DNA of 64,000 nt from Microcaldota archaeon (GTDB lineage: Archaea; Micrarchaeota; Micrarchaeia; Anstonellales; Bilamarchaeaceae). The stretch is from assembly GCA_018812715.1 (NCBI GenBank), contig JAHJCT010000027.1, positions 43,879-107,878 on the forward strand, in the 5' to 3' direction. A program made the position numbers and the translations under genes. The stretch's first letter is position 1, and every line of letters starts with the position of its first letter. The notes beneath the pieces are model-generated. The model was not told the origin of the DNA. It did not search any database and worked only from the letters and a program-made list of their open reading frames with translations. Shown here one piece after another: positions 1-7,491 of this stretch.

Positions 1-1
1 A

Positions 2-424
2 CTTAGAGTTGATAAAAATGGTAACATTTACTCCGGAAATGTAGAGATGGCGCCATCAAAAATAGCAAAAGCATTACAAGTTGATAGACGTGTCGTCGTC
101 GAAACTGGCCAAATGATTGCTGATGTTCCAGAACTTTTTAGTATATTCCACTCTCTTGCACCAACTACATCTATTCGTGGCGTTGCAAGAAGCCTTGGCT
201 TTGAAGTTCTTGAGATAGAAGCCGAACCGCATGCAGTTGGCATAATCAGTGCAGTAACTACAATTATATCCGAGGCACACATAAGCATACGGCAGATTGT
301 TTCAGATGATCCTGACATCTATCCCGATCCCAAACTAGTCATAATTATGGAAAAAAGACTTCCAGCCAAAGCATTAGTTAAAATAAGAGAGTTGAAGTTT
401 ATCAAAAAGCTTTCAATCGGATAA
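2..424 (+). CDS. ACT-domain amino-acid metabolism regulator (5' end outside window)
   Basis: The frame is open from the first base of the window, so the real start lies upstream; the ATG at 47 is internal. The visible part has a short HTH-like stretch (SKIAKALQVDRRVVVET) followed by an ACT-like domain of about 75 residues with the typical alternation of small beta and alpha elements (GIISAVTTIISEAHISIRQI, then VIIMEKRLPAKALVKIREL). This order matches the archaeal family described as predicted regulators of amino acid metabolism with an ACT domain (COG2150), usually about 160-170 residues. It probably senses a small ligand such as an amino acid and binds DNA. Its stop codon directly abuts that of the convergent gene. 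The ligand cannot be read from the sequence. Confidence 0.75.
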   Translation, partial: LRVDKNGNIYSGNVEMAPSKIAKALQVDRRVVVETGQMIADVPELFSIFHSLAPTTSIRGVARSLGFEVLEIEAEPHAVGIISAVTTIISEAHISIRQIVSDDPDIYPDPKLVIIMEKRLPAKALVKIRELKFIKKLSIG

Positions 425-685
425 TTAACCTATCCTTATGTCCGGCTCTACCCTTCTCCAATCGCCATTCATAAACTGCCATAATTGTCTTATAGTTGAA
501 TCATAGACTAAATCGTTTTTAGAAGCAGAATCTCTTGGTCTGTCTATTTCAATAAGAATAAATCTCCTCATCCAATCTATCTCGTCCCTGAACGGATTTC
601 TTTCTATCACATAAATCCGATTTCTTTCTGCCTTTACCTTTTCGCACCATTCAATTACTCTGTCTATCTCCTGCTGCGTGACCAT
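425..685 (-). CDS. small hypothetical protein, 86 aa
   Basis: I do not recognise this protein. It is charged and soluble, with a helical N-terminal half (TQQEIDRVIEWCEKVKAE) and a basic/aromatic second half (MRRFILIEID, QLWQFMNGDWRR). The frame is open further upstream to 793, but that extension would overlap the divergent membrane gene, so I chose the ATG at 685. A TATA-like stretch lies about 25-30 bases before it, fitting a leaderless transcript. It converges tail to tail with the ACT regulator, their stop codons touching. Confidence 0.55.
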   Translation of the reverse strand: MVTQQEIDRVIEWCEKVKAERNRIYVIERNPFRDEIDWMRRFILIEIDRPRDSASKNDLVYDSTIRQLWQFMNGDWRRVEPDIRIG

Positions 686-737
686 ATTGAAAACTCTGAA
701 ATCTATTTTATATAACTTTTGTATCCATATCTTTACT

Positions 738-1037
738 ATGTATGCTAATGAATTTCTTATGAGCACTTCTGCCGCTGCTGGTTTTACGGCCATATGGGCT
801 GGGATAATGGGGTTTTTCTGGCTTTTCTACTGCCTCGCCATTTTAGTATGTATTGTATTCTTTGTCATATGGGTTTGGTTACTTATTGACTGTCTAAAAC
901 GCGAAAATTATGATGGCCCAAATGATAGACTTCTTTGGGCCCTTGTGATACTCTTTGGAGGAATCATTGGTTGTGCAATCTATTACTTCCTCATCAAACA
1001 AAAGAAAGACCAAGTCACCAAAGAGGACAAATCTTAA
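738..1037 (+). CDS. small membrane protein with PLDc_N-like domain
   Basis: About 99 residues with two hydrophobic segments (roughly residues 20-50 and 65-85) joined by a short loop with LLIDCLKRE and NDRLLWALVILFGGI, and a lysine-rich cytoplasmic tail. The pattern W-x-x-D-x-x-x-R ... W-x-x-x-x-x-x-G-x-x-Y-x matches the small two-helix PLDc_N family (phospholipase D-nuclease N-terminal), which usually occurs as a stand-alone membrane protein of unknown function. A TATA-like ttatataa about 25 bases upstream favours the ATG at 738; the ATG at 759 is the alternative. An upstream ATG at 678 would overlap the divergent gene and lacks a promoter at the right distance. Confidence 0.65.
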   Translation: MYANEFLMSTSAAAGFTAIWAGIMGFFWLFYCLAILVCIVFFVIWVWLLIDCLKRENYDGPNDRLLWALVILFGGIIGCAIYYFLIKQKKDQVTKEDKS

Positions 1038-1042
1038 TTTTT

Positions 1043-2107
1043 CTATCTTTTTATGATTTGAATAATATCTTTATTCTGCAAAACATGGTCTAGACCAACT
1101 CGTTGTCCCGGGTATTTTACACTTTTTCCCCAGACTAACGCATACCTAAAATTCTTTTTCAAATCACGATGAAGTCTTTCGCACATTTCGCTTACAGTTG
1201 TCCCCTGCCTTACTATTAAAGCCTCCTCAAGATCTGCCCTTTCCCCTCTTCTTTTAGTATAAATATGTATTAAATTTAGTTTTTCGTAAATAGTCTTGCT
1301 AAGTTCTTCAATGCCTTCTTCTTTTTCTGCTGCAACCTCAACATATCCTTTTGGTATTTTTTTTGCAAGATCACATTTTGTAAGTACATAAAGTGCAGGT
1401 ATGTACGCTCTATTTCCCTCAAGTACATCTATGAATTGATCAATAGTAATATCCTCATGAAGAGTAACATTTGCATTAAAAATCCTGTATTCACTCATTG
1501 CTGCTTTAATCTCATTTTCACCTATTTTAGTAATTTTTTTGGTGGCGTGTATCTCGATACCGCCCTTGATATTAGTTGATATCGAGACGTTTGGGGGCTT
1601 TTGATTTATTCTAATTCCAAAGCCATACAATTCATTTTCTATTATTCTTTTTTGTTGTGGATTGGTTGCCTCTACTAAAATCAGAAGCAAATCTGCGCTT
1701 CTTGCAACTGATATTATCTCTCTTCCTCTTCCTTTACCATCCTTTGCTCCTTCTATAATGCCAGGAAGATCAAGTATCTGTATCTTTGCATCCTCATACT
1801 TCATGATGCCCGGTATGCATTTCAATGTGGTAAATGCATATGCAGCAGTTTGTGATTTTGCATCAGTTAAAGCATTGAGCAATGTACTCTTACCAACGCT
1901 CGGCAATCCTATCATTACAACTGTCGCATCTCCTGATTTACGTATCTCAAAGCCTCCGCCGCCACCAGTTCCTTTGGGTGCAGTGAGCTGTCTCCTAAGC
2001 TTCGCTAGTTTTGCCTTTAATATTCCAAGATGATACTCAGTAGCCTTGTTGACCTGAGTGCGGGCCATCTCCTCTTCTATTTCTTTTATCCTTTCTTGAA
2101 TTCCCAT
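1043..2107 (-). CDS. DRG/Rbg-family GTPase with TGS domain
   Basis: An Obg-HflX superfamily GTPase of the DRG type, present in most archaea and eukaryotes and linked to translation and ribosomes. An N-terminal helical part (about residues 1-50) is followed by the G domain: G1 GLPSVGKS, a G2-region Thr in YAFTTL, G3 DLPGIIEGA, and NKCD-type TKCD at G4. An insertion rich in Ile and Lys (S5D2L-like region) sits inside the G domain, and a C-terminal TGS domain follows (VRQGTTVSEMCERLHRDL ... YALVWGKSVKYPGQRVGL). The total of about 354 residues is normal. A TTG at 2131 opens the frame earlier, but MGIQERIKEIEEEM is the usual N-terminus of the family, so I start at 2107. Confidence 0.9.
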   Translation of the reverse strand: MGIQERIKEIEEEMARTQVNKATEYHLGILKAKLAKLRRQLTAPKGTGGGGGFEIRKSGDATVVMIGLPSVGKSTLLNALTDAKSQTAAYAFTTLKCIPGIMKYEDAKIQILDLPGIIEGAKDGKGRGREIISVARSADLLLILVEATNPQQKRIIENELYGFGIRINQKPPNVSISTNIKGGIEIHATKKITKIGENEIKAAMSEYRIFNANVTLHEDITIDQFIDVLEGNRAYIPALYVLTKCDLAKKIPKGYVEVAAEKEEGIEELSKTIYEKLNLIHIYTKRRGERADLEEALIVRQGTTVSEMCERLHRDLKKNFRYALVWGKSVKYPGQRVGLDHVLQNKDIIQIIKR

Positions 2108-2164
2108 ATCTAGATTTGATCTATTCACCAAGCATTTTTAAGATCTCAGCTTTTAGTCAATCTT

Positions 2165-2713
2165 ATGTTAAGGTACTTGATTATTGGTTTGTTTGTGTTT
2201 GGTCTTTCTTTTGCCTGTAATGTTGATGAAGATTGTCTCAGTGCTGGCACTGGCAATGTATGTTTGAATGGAACTTGTATTGATGTTGCATTCGATGCAT
2301 GTCAATTAGATAGTGATTGCCCTTCAACTGTCCCAGGCCCGGAATATTTTTGTGATGTAATGGCATGTACCGAAACAGGTGCCTATCTTTGTGCAAATGA
2401 TGATGATTGTATTTCTGCTGGAAAAGGGAATACCTGTTTAGCCGGCATTTGCGGATTTGTAGAACCGGCAGAATGTCAAGTAGATGCAGATTGCCCACTA
2501 TCAATTCCCGGCCCAGATTACATCTGCGATGAGGGTTTGTGCACACAAACTGGGTTGTACCGTTGCAATGATGATCTTGAATGTATGGATGCAAACGAAG
2601 GCAATGAATGTGCCCAAGGAACTTGCCTTTATGTTTCTAAGCCCCCACCTAACCCCTGTTCATTTACATTTGCCTTGCTTGGTATGCTAGCCTTTGTTGC
2701 TTTCAAACGTTAA
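2165..2713 (+). CDS. secreted or anchored Cys-rich repeat protein
   Basis: 182 residues. A signal peptide (residues 1-17, LIIGLFVFGLSFA) is followed by a Cys-rich ectodomain made of alternating short units of the type C-x(2)-D-x-D-C ... C-x(3)-x-C. Units include CNVDEDCLSAGTGNVC, CANDDDCISAGKGNTC and CNDDLECMDANEGNEC, interleaved with CQLDSDCPSTVPGPEYFC and CQVDADCPLSIPGPDYIC. The unit pair is therefore duplicated. After a proline-rich spacer (KPPPNPC) comes a C-terminal hydrophobic segment ending in FKR, like an archaeal surface-protein anchor or sorting tail. The cysteines probably form disulfides outside the cell. A role in adhesion or the cell wall is plausible but unproven. Confidence 0.7.
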   Translation: MLRYLIIGLFVFGLSFACNVDEDCLSAGTGNVCLNGTCIDVAFDACQLDSDCPSTVPGPEYFCDVMACTETGAYLCANDDDCISAGKGNTCLAGICGFVEPAECQVDADCPLSIPGPDYICDEGLCTQTGLYRCNDDLECMDANEGNECAQGTCLYVSKPPPNPCSFTFALLGMLAFVAFKR

Positions 2714-3126
2714 TTTATTTCTATCTTTTCAAATTCTTCTTTAAAGAAATTTTTGATTTTTTCACAAAGATATGTTGCTCGTATAGCATCGTTTTTACTT
2801 AGCAACCCATCTTCATATTCAGCTGGTGTTTTCATTTCTATTAATTGGTACAAATCTCTACATATTTGAGATTTTTTCTTTTCATTAGATGTCTTTGCTT
2901 CTTTCAATAAGTTAACAGCTTCTGCATGATTTTGAGCTGAAGATTTTCTACCTAATTTGTAAACAGTAAACGAATCAACAAAAGCAATTGCGCAATGCAC
3001 TGCCATTGTAACTGCATTGTTCGGTCTATTTTTATCAAATTCATCTTTCATTCCTTCATAATATTGTTCTGCTTTTTCTCGAAATCCTCTATATTTCTCT
3101 CGTGAAACTTTCTTTATTCTGGTCAT
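2710..3126 (-). CDS. HEPN-domain protein, toxin partner of the MNT gene
   Basis: 138 residues, mostly helical. HEPN domains are RNA-cleaving folds whose active site is R-x(4-6)-H; here RKSSAQNH (R-x6-H, about residues 60-67) fits, preceded by the helix NAVTMAVHCAIAFVDSF. Its start overlaps by 4 bases the stop of the upstream gene for an MNT nucleotidyltransferase. This is the standard layout of HEPN-MNT toxin-antitoxin pairs, in which the nucleotidyltransferase modifies or neutralises the HEPN RNase. The overlap indicates coupled translation. An old, domesticated pair with a housekeeping role cannot be excluded. Confidence 0.75.
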   Translation of the reverse strand: MTRIKKVSREKYRGFREKAEQYYEGMKDEFDKNRPNNAVTMAVHCAIAFVDSFTVYKLGRKSSAQNHAEAVNLLKEAKTSNEKKKSQICRDLYQLIEMKTPAEYEDGLLSKNDAIRATYLCEKIKNFFKEEFEKIEIN

Positions 3127-3755
3127 CCATACACCTTTATTCCTTTGTTGGTTGCCTCAGAGAGCCAATCTGGTTTATTCTTTTCTACTGCTTTTTCATC
3201 ATATATGTGTATTGATGCTCTGTTACCCATTTTTTCTTGTATTGCCATACCAAGAATACTTTCTATAAATAATTTTAACATTTTATTTTCCCCCTCTCTT
3301 TCAACAATAACAAGTATATCAATATCACTTTCAGGCCTTGCAGTTCCTTCTGCTACAGAGCCAAAAATATAAGCAGCTTTTATAGGTGGAATTTTATTCT
3401 TGCCATATATCTCAATCATGATATTTAGAAATTCTATTGTTTCTTTTGTTATTCTTTTTATGGAGTTTAATGGCGTAATCTCTGATGCTTCAAGAAAAGC
3501 TTTGACATAAGGATATGCGAAAGAATCCGTGTTTAACTTCCAAACCAAAGCATTACCAACAGTTTTTCCTTTTATGACATTAAGATCAAGCAACTGTCTC
3601 ATTGCTTTATTTACTGCCGTGTGACTTACTCCCAATACTCTTGCCAATTCTCTCTCACTCAATGATTCTTGCTCTTGTAACAAAAAGTGCAATATTTTTC
3701 GTTTTAGCTTTGAACCGAATACTTGTTTTGCTATTGATTCATCATTAATTCTCAT
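3123..3755 (-). CDS. winged-helix MNT-type nucleotidyltransferase, antitoxin partner
   Basis: 210 residues with two domains. Residues about 10-70 form a winged helix (SERELARVLGVSHTAVNKAM is the recognition region). Residues about 125-200 form a minimal nucleotidyltransferase with GSVAEGTARPESDIDILVI, the G-S-x(10)-D-x-D metal and nucleotide site. In HEPN-MNT pairs the MNT protein is the antitoxin, and here the fused winged helix gives it a DNA-binding arm of its own. An inverted repeat lies directly upstream of its start codon and a TATA box lies beyond that, so autoregulation is likely. The two genes overlap by 4 bases. Confidence 0.85.
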   Translation of the reverse strand: MRINDESIAKQVFGSKLKRKILHFLLQEQESLSERELARVLGVSHTAVNKAMRQLLDLNVIKGKTVGNALVWKLNTDSFAYPYVKAFLEASEITPLNSIKRITKETIEFLNIMIEIYGKNKIPPIKAAYIFGSVAEGTARPESDIDILVIVEREGENKMLKLFIESILGMAIQEKMGNRASIHIYDEKAVEKNKPDWLSEATNKGIKVYG

Positions 3756-3762
3756 GCAAATA

Positions 3763-3776
3763 TTTACAACTGTAAA
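3763..3776. promoter_or_regulatory. inverted repeat, candidate operator of the HEPN-MNT operon
   Basis: TTTACA and TGTAAA form perfect 6-base arms around AC. The repeat lies 8 bases upstream of the MNT start codon and just downstream of a TATA-like tatttaaaag (minus strand, about 3777-3788). A bound protein would sit on the transcription start. The winged helix of the first gene is the obvious candidate ligand. Confidence 0.55.
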
Positions 3777-3813
3777 CTTTTAAATATTTACGTTTGGCAA
3801 CTTTTAGTTTACA

Positions 3814-4380
3814 TCAATCCAATTTTTTCAATCCTTTCCACCAAGAATTCGAATCCTGCTTTTCCACTTGCTTTAGAAGCTTCTTTGCACTTTTTGTTTT
3901 AACTCTTTCTTTGATGTTTTCTATCCAGGTTCCGGCTCCTTTATATCCACTATCCAAATACTCCTTTGCCTGAAAAGCACATTCAACATAATCAGCATCT
4001 TTTAACAGCACTTTTTCTTTTTCAGAAAGGTCAAGTATCTGTAAAATGGAATCTTTGATTTTTTCAGGCATATTCTTTACCTGTTCATTCTCCACTTTCT
4101 TTTCAAGTTCATCAGTCACTTCAATATACCTTGCCGTAATTTTGTTCAAATCCAATAATCTTGTTTCATGCATATCATGAAATAATGCAGCAGTACATAA
4201 TTTTCTAGCATCTTCATCCTCCGCCCCTTCCATCTTTGCCAGTATGAATGCTACAATTCCTGTTCTATATGCATGATCTGCAACACTTTCTGGGTGCTTA
4301 ATTTTCTCTGCCCACCATCCACTTCTTGCAACTCTTTTTAGCATTCCGGCTTCAAATATATATTTTGCTATTTCTTCCAT
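3814..4380 (-). CDS. HD-domain phosphohydrolase (YfbR/HDDC2-like)
   Basis: 188 residues with the HD metal site in order: ESVADHAYRTG (first His), FHDMHE (H-D pair) and a later Asp in LKDADYVE. This spacing and the SVADHA/HDMHE signatures match the YfbR/HDDC2 group, whose studied bacterial members are 5'-deoxynucleotidases. It is the third gene of an operon with mtnA and a class II aldolase and overlaps the aldolase gene by 13 bases. The context suggests dephosphorylation of a nucleotide or sugar-phosphate intermediate in salvage; the actual substrate is inference. Confidence 0.8.
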   Translation of the reverse strand: MEEIAKYIFEAGMLKRVARSGWWAEKIKHPESVADHAYRTGIVAFILAKMEGAEDEDARKLCTAALFHDMHETRLLDLNKITARYIEVTDELEKKVENEQVKNMPEKIKDSILQILDLSEKEKVLLKDADYVECAFQAKEYLDSGYKGAGTWIENIKERVKTKSAKKLLKQVEKQDSNSWWKGLKKLD

Positions 4381-4889
4381 TTCATCATCTCTAAAAGTTC
4401 TTCTTCATTTTTTGCTATCAATACAAATCCATGTTCCTTTATCATAAATATCCCATGTAACCTTGCCATTTTCGCAGCTGCTTTTGCAAGCTCTTTGCTC
4501 CCATAAGAAAAAGGCCCAACACTGGCCCCTTCAAATTTTTCCAACAAATTTTCATCATGGAAATGGAGTATTATACTTACTTCAGGTAGCGCTCCATAAA
4601 TCTCATAGTGCATCCTTGTTTCTGAAGATGGCACTGCCCCCACTGCAATTACTATATCTTCATCTACCTCCAAAACCAGTGAAACGTCTTCTTTTCCTAA
4701 TTCTGTCATTTTTGCTCCTGTGCGTTTTATCAAAAATCCATTTGCAACTCTTATACTCATATTCCCTTCATTCTTTTTTGGATTTAGAAATCCCCTGAGT
4801 TTTGCATCTAGTGTTAAATATGAACTTATCTCTGGAAGTTTTCCCTCTACAAGTCTATAACTGAATTTCACTCCATTGTATTCTTCCAT
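4368..4889 (-). CDS. class II aldolase/adducin-family protein
   Basis: 173 residues of the zinc-dependent class II aldolase/adducin fold (L-fuculose-phosphate aldolase and MtnB relatives). The metal-binding H-x-H is visible in ILHFHDEN, with a third His likely in KEHGFVLIA near the C-terminus. GNMSIRVANGFLIKRTG corresponds to the phosphate-binding region (GN-S-R ... ITxTG). The gene overlaps the end of mtnA by 22 bases and has a GAGG ribosome-binding site inside mtnA. Beside mtnA it may cleave 5-methylthioribulose-1-phosphate or 5-deoxyribulose-1-phosphate to dihydroxyacetone phosphate and an aldehyde; an MtnB-type dehydratase is the alternative. Confidence 0.75.
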   Translation of the reverse strand: MEEYNGVKFSYRLVEGKLPEISSYLTLDAKLRGFLNPKKNEGNMSIRVANGFLIKRTGAKMTELGKEDVSLVLEVDEDIVIAVGAVPSSETRMHYEIYGALPEVSIILHFHDENLLEKFEGASVGPFSYGSKELAKAAAKMARLHGIFMIKEHGFVLIAKNEEELLEMMKWKK

Positions 4890-5827
4890 ACATCCTCAAT
4901 GCCCCTAAACACTCCATTTTCATTTACAAAAGCAGTTATGTTTCTTGCTGGTGTAATATCAAATGCGAAATTTTTTGCATGTGCACCTTCTGGATAAATC
5001 CTCATACCATTTATCTCAAGCACTTCTCTTTCATCCCTTTCTTCCACTTTTATATGTTCTCCATTCTGGATGCCGGCGTCAAATGAAGAAAGTGGCGCCA
5101 GTACATAAAACGGAATCCATTGTTCCTTTGCAAGAACAGAAAGTGAATAAGTCCCTATTTTGTTTGCAGTATCTCCGTTTGCTGCAATTCGGTCAGCTCC
5201 CACCATTACACTGTCTATTTCATCCTTCTTCATAAGAAAACCTGCAGAACTATCACATATTACATGATGTGGTACATTTTCTTTGAGTAGTTCCCAACTT
5301 GTTATAGCACCTTGTAACCTTGGTCTTGTTTCATCAACATAGACGTGGATTTTTTTCCCTTGTTTATGAGCTGTTATTATTGCTCCCAATGCAGTGCCAT
5401 ATGCATCTGCTGCCAGAAAACCAGTATTGCAATGTGTGAGTATCTTTTGCCCATCTTTAATGAGTGTAGCTCCATTTTCACTAACTTTTTTGCATTTTTC
5501 CTCATTCATCTTTTCCCATTGTGCTGCTGCCTGAATCACATTCATTCCATTACGCAACATATCAAGAACAAAATCAACAGCATGGGCCAGATCTACTGCC
5601 GTTGGTCTTGCAGATTTCAAAATATCTGCTTCTTTCTCAGGATCTTGTGCAAATACCATTCCATAAGCAGCCGCAACACCTATTGCCGGCGCTCCTCTAA
5701 CTTTCATTTCCTTTATCGCTGTTGCAACCCCTTCAACAGTTTTCAGTTCTATCCATTGTTCTTTATGTGGCAAAGCACTTTGATCTATTAACCTCACCGC
5801 CTCACCAGTAAAATCGACCGCTTTCAT
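4868..5827 (-). CDS. mtnA: S-methyl-5-thioribose-1-phosphate isomerase (MtnA-like)
   Basis: 319 residues of the eIF2B-like sugar isomerase family. Signatures are VRGAPAIGVAAAYG near the N-terminus, the catalytic-Cys region LTHCNTGFLA, YVDETRPRLQGA, and GADRIAANGDTANKIGT with the catalytic Asp. It isomerises an aldose 1-phosphate (methylthioribose-1-P or deoxyribose-1-P) to the ketose. The open frame reaches 5977, but the family begins near MKAVDFTGEAVRLIDQ, and the longer version would overlap the divergent folate gene; the start is therefore 5827. It is the first gene of a three-gene operon with the aldolase and HD hydrolase. A second, distinct member of the superfamily (ribose-1,5-bisphosphate isomerase) lies at 53182-54102. 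Confidence 0.88.
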   Translation of the reverse strand: MKAVDFTGEAVRLIDQSALPHKEQWIELKTVEGVATAIKEMKVRGAPAIGVAAAYGMVFAQDPEKEADILKSARPTAVDLAHAVDFVLDMLRNGMNVIQAAAQWEKMNEEKCKKVSENGATLIKDGQKILTHCNTGFLAADAYGTALGAIITAHKQGKKIHVYVDETRPRLQGAITSWELLKENVPHHVICDSSAGFLMKKDEIDSVMVGADRIAANGDTANKIGTYSLSVLAKEQWIPFYVLAPLSSFDAGIQNGEHIKVEERDEREVLEINGMRIYPEGAHAKNFAFDITPARNITAFVNENGVFRGIEDVWKNTME

Positions 5828-5879
5828 ACACCAATCTTTCTGGAAAGATTTTTTTAATTCTTTGAATGCATTATGGTTT

Positions 5880-6428
5880 ATGGTTTCAAAAGCAAAGGGA
5901 GAGTTAAGAAAAAAATTGTTATCAAAAAGAAACTCCCTCACCGAGAAACAACATTCATCCATGGGTGAAGCAATCAAACAAAAGCTTTTTTCATGTCCCA
6001 GGTTTCAAAAGGCAAAAACAGTTGCTTTTTATCTTCATAAAGGAAGCGAAGTGAATACAAAAAATATGATTTCAGAGGCACTATTGCTTGGAAAAGAAGT
6101 CATTGTTCCAGTGACAAATGATAAGATCACATTCTATCGTTTTACTTCTTTCGAGGATTTACAAGAAGGAAAATATGGAATTTTGGAACCAAAAACCAAA
6201 GTCCAACCAAGCAAATCACCCGACGTGATTATTATTCCAGGTATTTCCTTTGGTCTTTGCATGCATAGAATAGGCTATGGAAAAGGCCACTATGACAATT
6301 ATCTAGGCAAATCATTTGCTTATAGGATAGGTATATGTTATGATTTCCAAGTAATAGAAAGTCTCCCCAGACATGAGAATGATCAGAGGATGGATGAAAT
6401 AATCACTGAGAAAAGGATAATAAGCTAG
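5880..6428 (+). CDS. 5-formyltetrahydrofolate cyclo-ligase
   Basis: About 182 residues. It converts 5-formyl-THF to 5,10-methenyl-THF with ATP, returning folate to one-carbon metabolism. The C-terminal signature GIGYGKGHYD (seen as RIGYGKGHYDNYL) and the N-terminal KGELRKKLLSKRNSL are typical; the mid-region PGISFGLCMHRIGYG binds phosphate and magnesium. The ATG at 5880 is preferred to that at 5862 because the family begins with the K-x-x-L-R-K motif a few residues in. It is divergent from mtnA. The window also holds PurH, which uses 10-formyl-THF, so a folate-dependent purine pathway is consistent. Confidence 0.88.
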   Translation: MVSKAKGELRKKLLSKRNSLTEKQHSSMGEAIKQKLFSCPRFQKAKTVAFYLHKGSEVNTKNMISEALLLGKEVIVPVTNDKITFYRFTSFEDLQEGKYGILEPKTKVQPSKSPDVIIIPGISFGLCMHRIGYGKGHYDNYLGKSFAYRIGICYDFQVIESLPRHENDQRMDEIITEKRIIS

Positions 6429-6456
6429 CAGGTTATAATCGATAAGGTGAACAGTC

Positions 6457-6717
6457 ATGACCGATATAAGAAGGACAATAAAATGTTCAAATTGTGGAAC
6501 AGAAGCTTATGTTCAATTGAGCAGTGAGCTTGATCTGAAAGAACTCGTATTTGCAGGCACATGCGGCAAGTGTGGCAATACAATACAGGTAAATTATAAT
6601 ATAATCGAGAAAACCCGCACTACTGAATCAGAAGAAGAAACAGTAACAAATCTAGATGATAGCATATTTTCTTCAGAAATACAAAACGACACGCTCAAGG
6701 ATATAATGGAAGATTAA
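6457..6717 (+). CDS. small zinc-ribbon protein
   Basis: 86 residues. Two knuckles, CSNCG (residues about 9-13) and CGKCG (about 37-41), make a zinc ribbon of 45 residues. The rest is acidic and probably disordered (TESEEETVTNLDDS). Small ribbons of this kind often bind nucleic acid or other proteins; no specific family can be named. It follows the cyclo-ligase by about 30 bases, probably in the same transcript, and its 3' end overlaps that of the convergent HAD gene by 23 bases. Confidence 0.65.
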   Translation: MTDIRRTIKCSNCGTEAYVQLSSELDLKELVFAGTCGKCGNTIQVNYNIIEKTRTTESEEETVTNLDDSIFSSEIQNDTLKDIMED

Positions 6718-7459
6718 ATTCAGCCACAGAACTGAGAATGTAATCCGGAATATCCTTCTTTATATCACTTTTTTTATTAACGCCACTAAGAACCAAAACC
6801 GATTTTATCCCACAACAATTTGCAAATTTTATATCAGTGTCAAGTCTGTCTCCAACCACTACTGTCTCTTCATTTTTTAAGCCGTAATCCTCTTTTATCA
6901 GCTCCAAGGGATAACAGTTTGGTTTTCCAACAACCCGTGCCTCTTTTCCTGAAGCTGTTTCTATTGCAGCTACTATGGATCCGGCTCCAGGCATAAAACT
7001 ATTTTCAGTAGGGAATGTTGGGTCCTTGTTGCTTGCAATCAATATTGCACCATCCCTCAATTCAGCGAGTGCATGTGCCAGCTTCTCATAAGTAAATTTT
7101 CTATCAAGACCCACAACAACAATGTCGGCCCTTTCTTCTACACATTCTACCTTTGCTTCTCTAAACTCATCCAAGATGCCCTGTTCACCAACAACAAAAA
7201 CCTTCTTCCCTTTGTGTTTACTGCTTATATATCTTGCAAGAAAATATGAGCTTGAATACACCTCTTCTTTATTTGCCTGCAATCCCATATTGGTAAGTTT
7301 TTGTGCAACATTTTCTCTACTTTTTGTAGCAGCATTAGTCAGAAAAAGAACCTTTACACCTGAGTTTCTTAATCTTTCAAGTGTCTCAGCAGCACCATCA
7401 ATAACTTTCTTGCCTCGGTATAAAGTGCCGTCTAAATCAAAAATAACTCCTTTTATCAT
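6695..7459 (-). CDS. HAD hydrolase, NagD-like (class IIA) phosphatase
   Basis: 254 residues with all HAD motifs: FDLDGTLYRG (nucleophile and acid/base Asp), FLTNAATKSR (motif II), GKPNCYPLEL (motif III Lys) and VGDRLDTDIKFA (motif IV). The large C2 cap between motifs II and III, and the T-N-A-x-x-x-S-R signature, place it with the NagD / p-nitrophenylphosphatase / phosphoglycolate phosphatase-like group. It removes phosphate from a small sugar or nucleotide; the substrate cannot be told. The ATG at 7459 (MIKGVIFDLDG) fits the family start; the upstream ATG at 7480 would overlap the divergent dph6 gene. Confidence 0.85.
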   Translation of the reverse strand: MIKGVIFDLDGTLYRGKKVIDGAAETLERLRNSGVKVLFLTNAATKSRENVAQKLTNMGLQANKEEVYSSSYFLARYISSKHKGKKVFVVGEQGILDEFREAKVECVEERADIVVVGLDRKFTYEKLAHALAELRDGAILIASNKDPTFPTENSFMPGAGSIVAAIETASGKEARVVGKPNCYPLELIKEDYGLKNEETVVVGDRLDTDIKFANCCGIKSVLVLSGVNKKSDIKKDIPDYILSSVAEFNLPLYP

Positions 7460-7491
7460 GTTTTTTATATGGTTTGTCAACTTATAATGTT

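Noticed and set aside
28..318. Minus-strand ORF of 96 codons opposite the ACT-domain gene
   Set aside because: Ser/Thr-rich translation with no family character; it is the antisense shadow of a clear coding frame.
5828..5977. 50-codon N-terminal extension of MtnA
   Set aside because: Not family-like, rich in Phe and Asn, and overlapping the divergent cyclo-ligase gene and its promoter.
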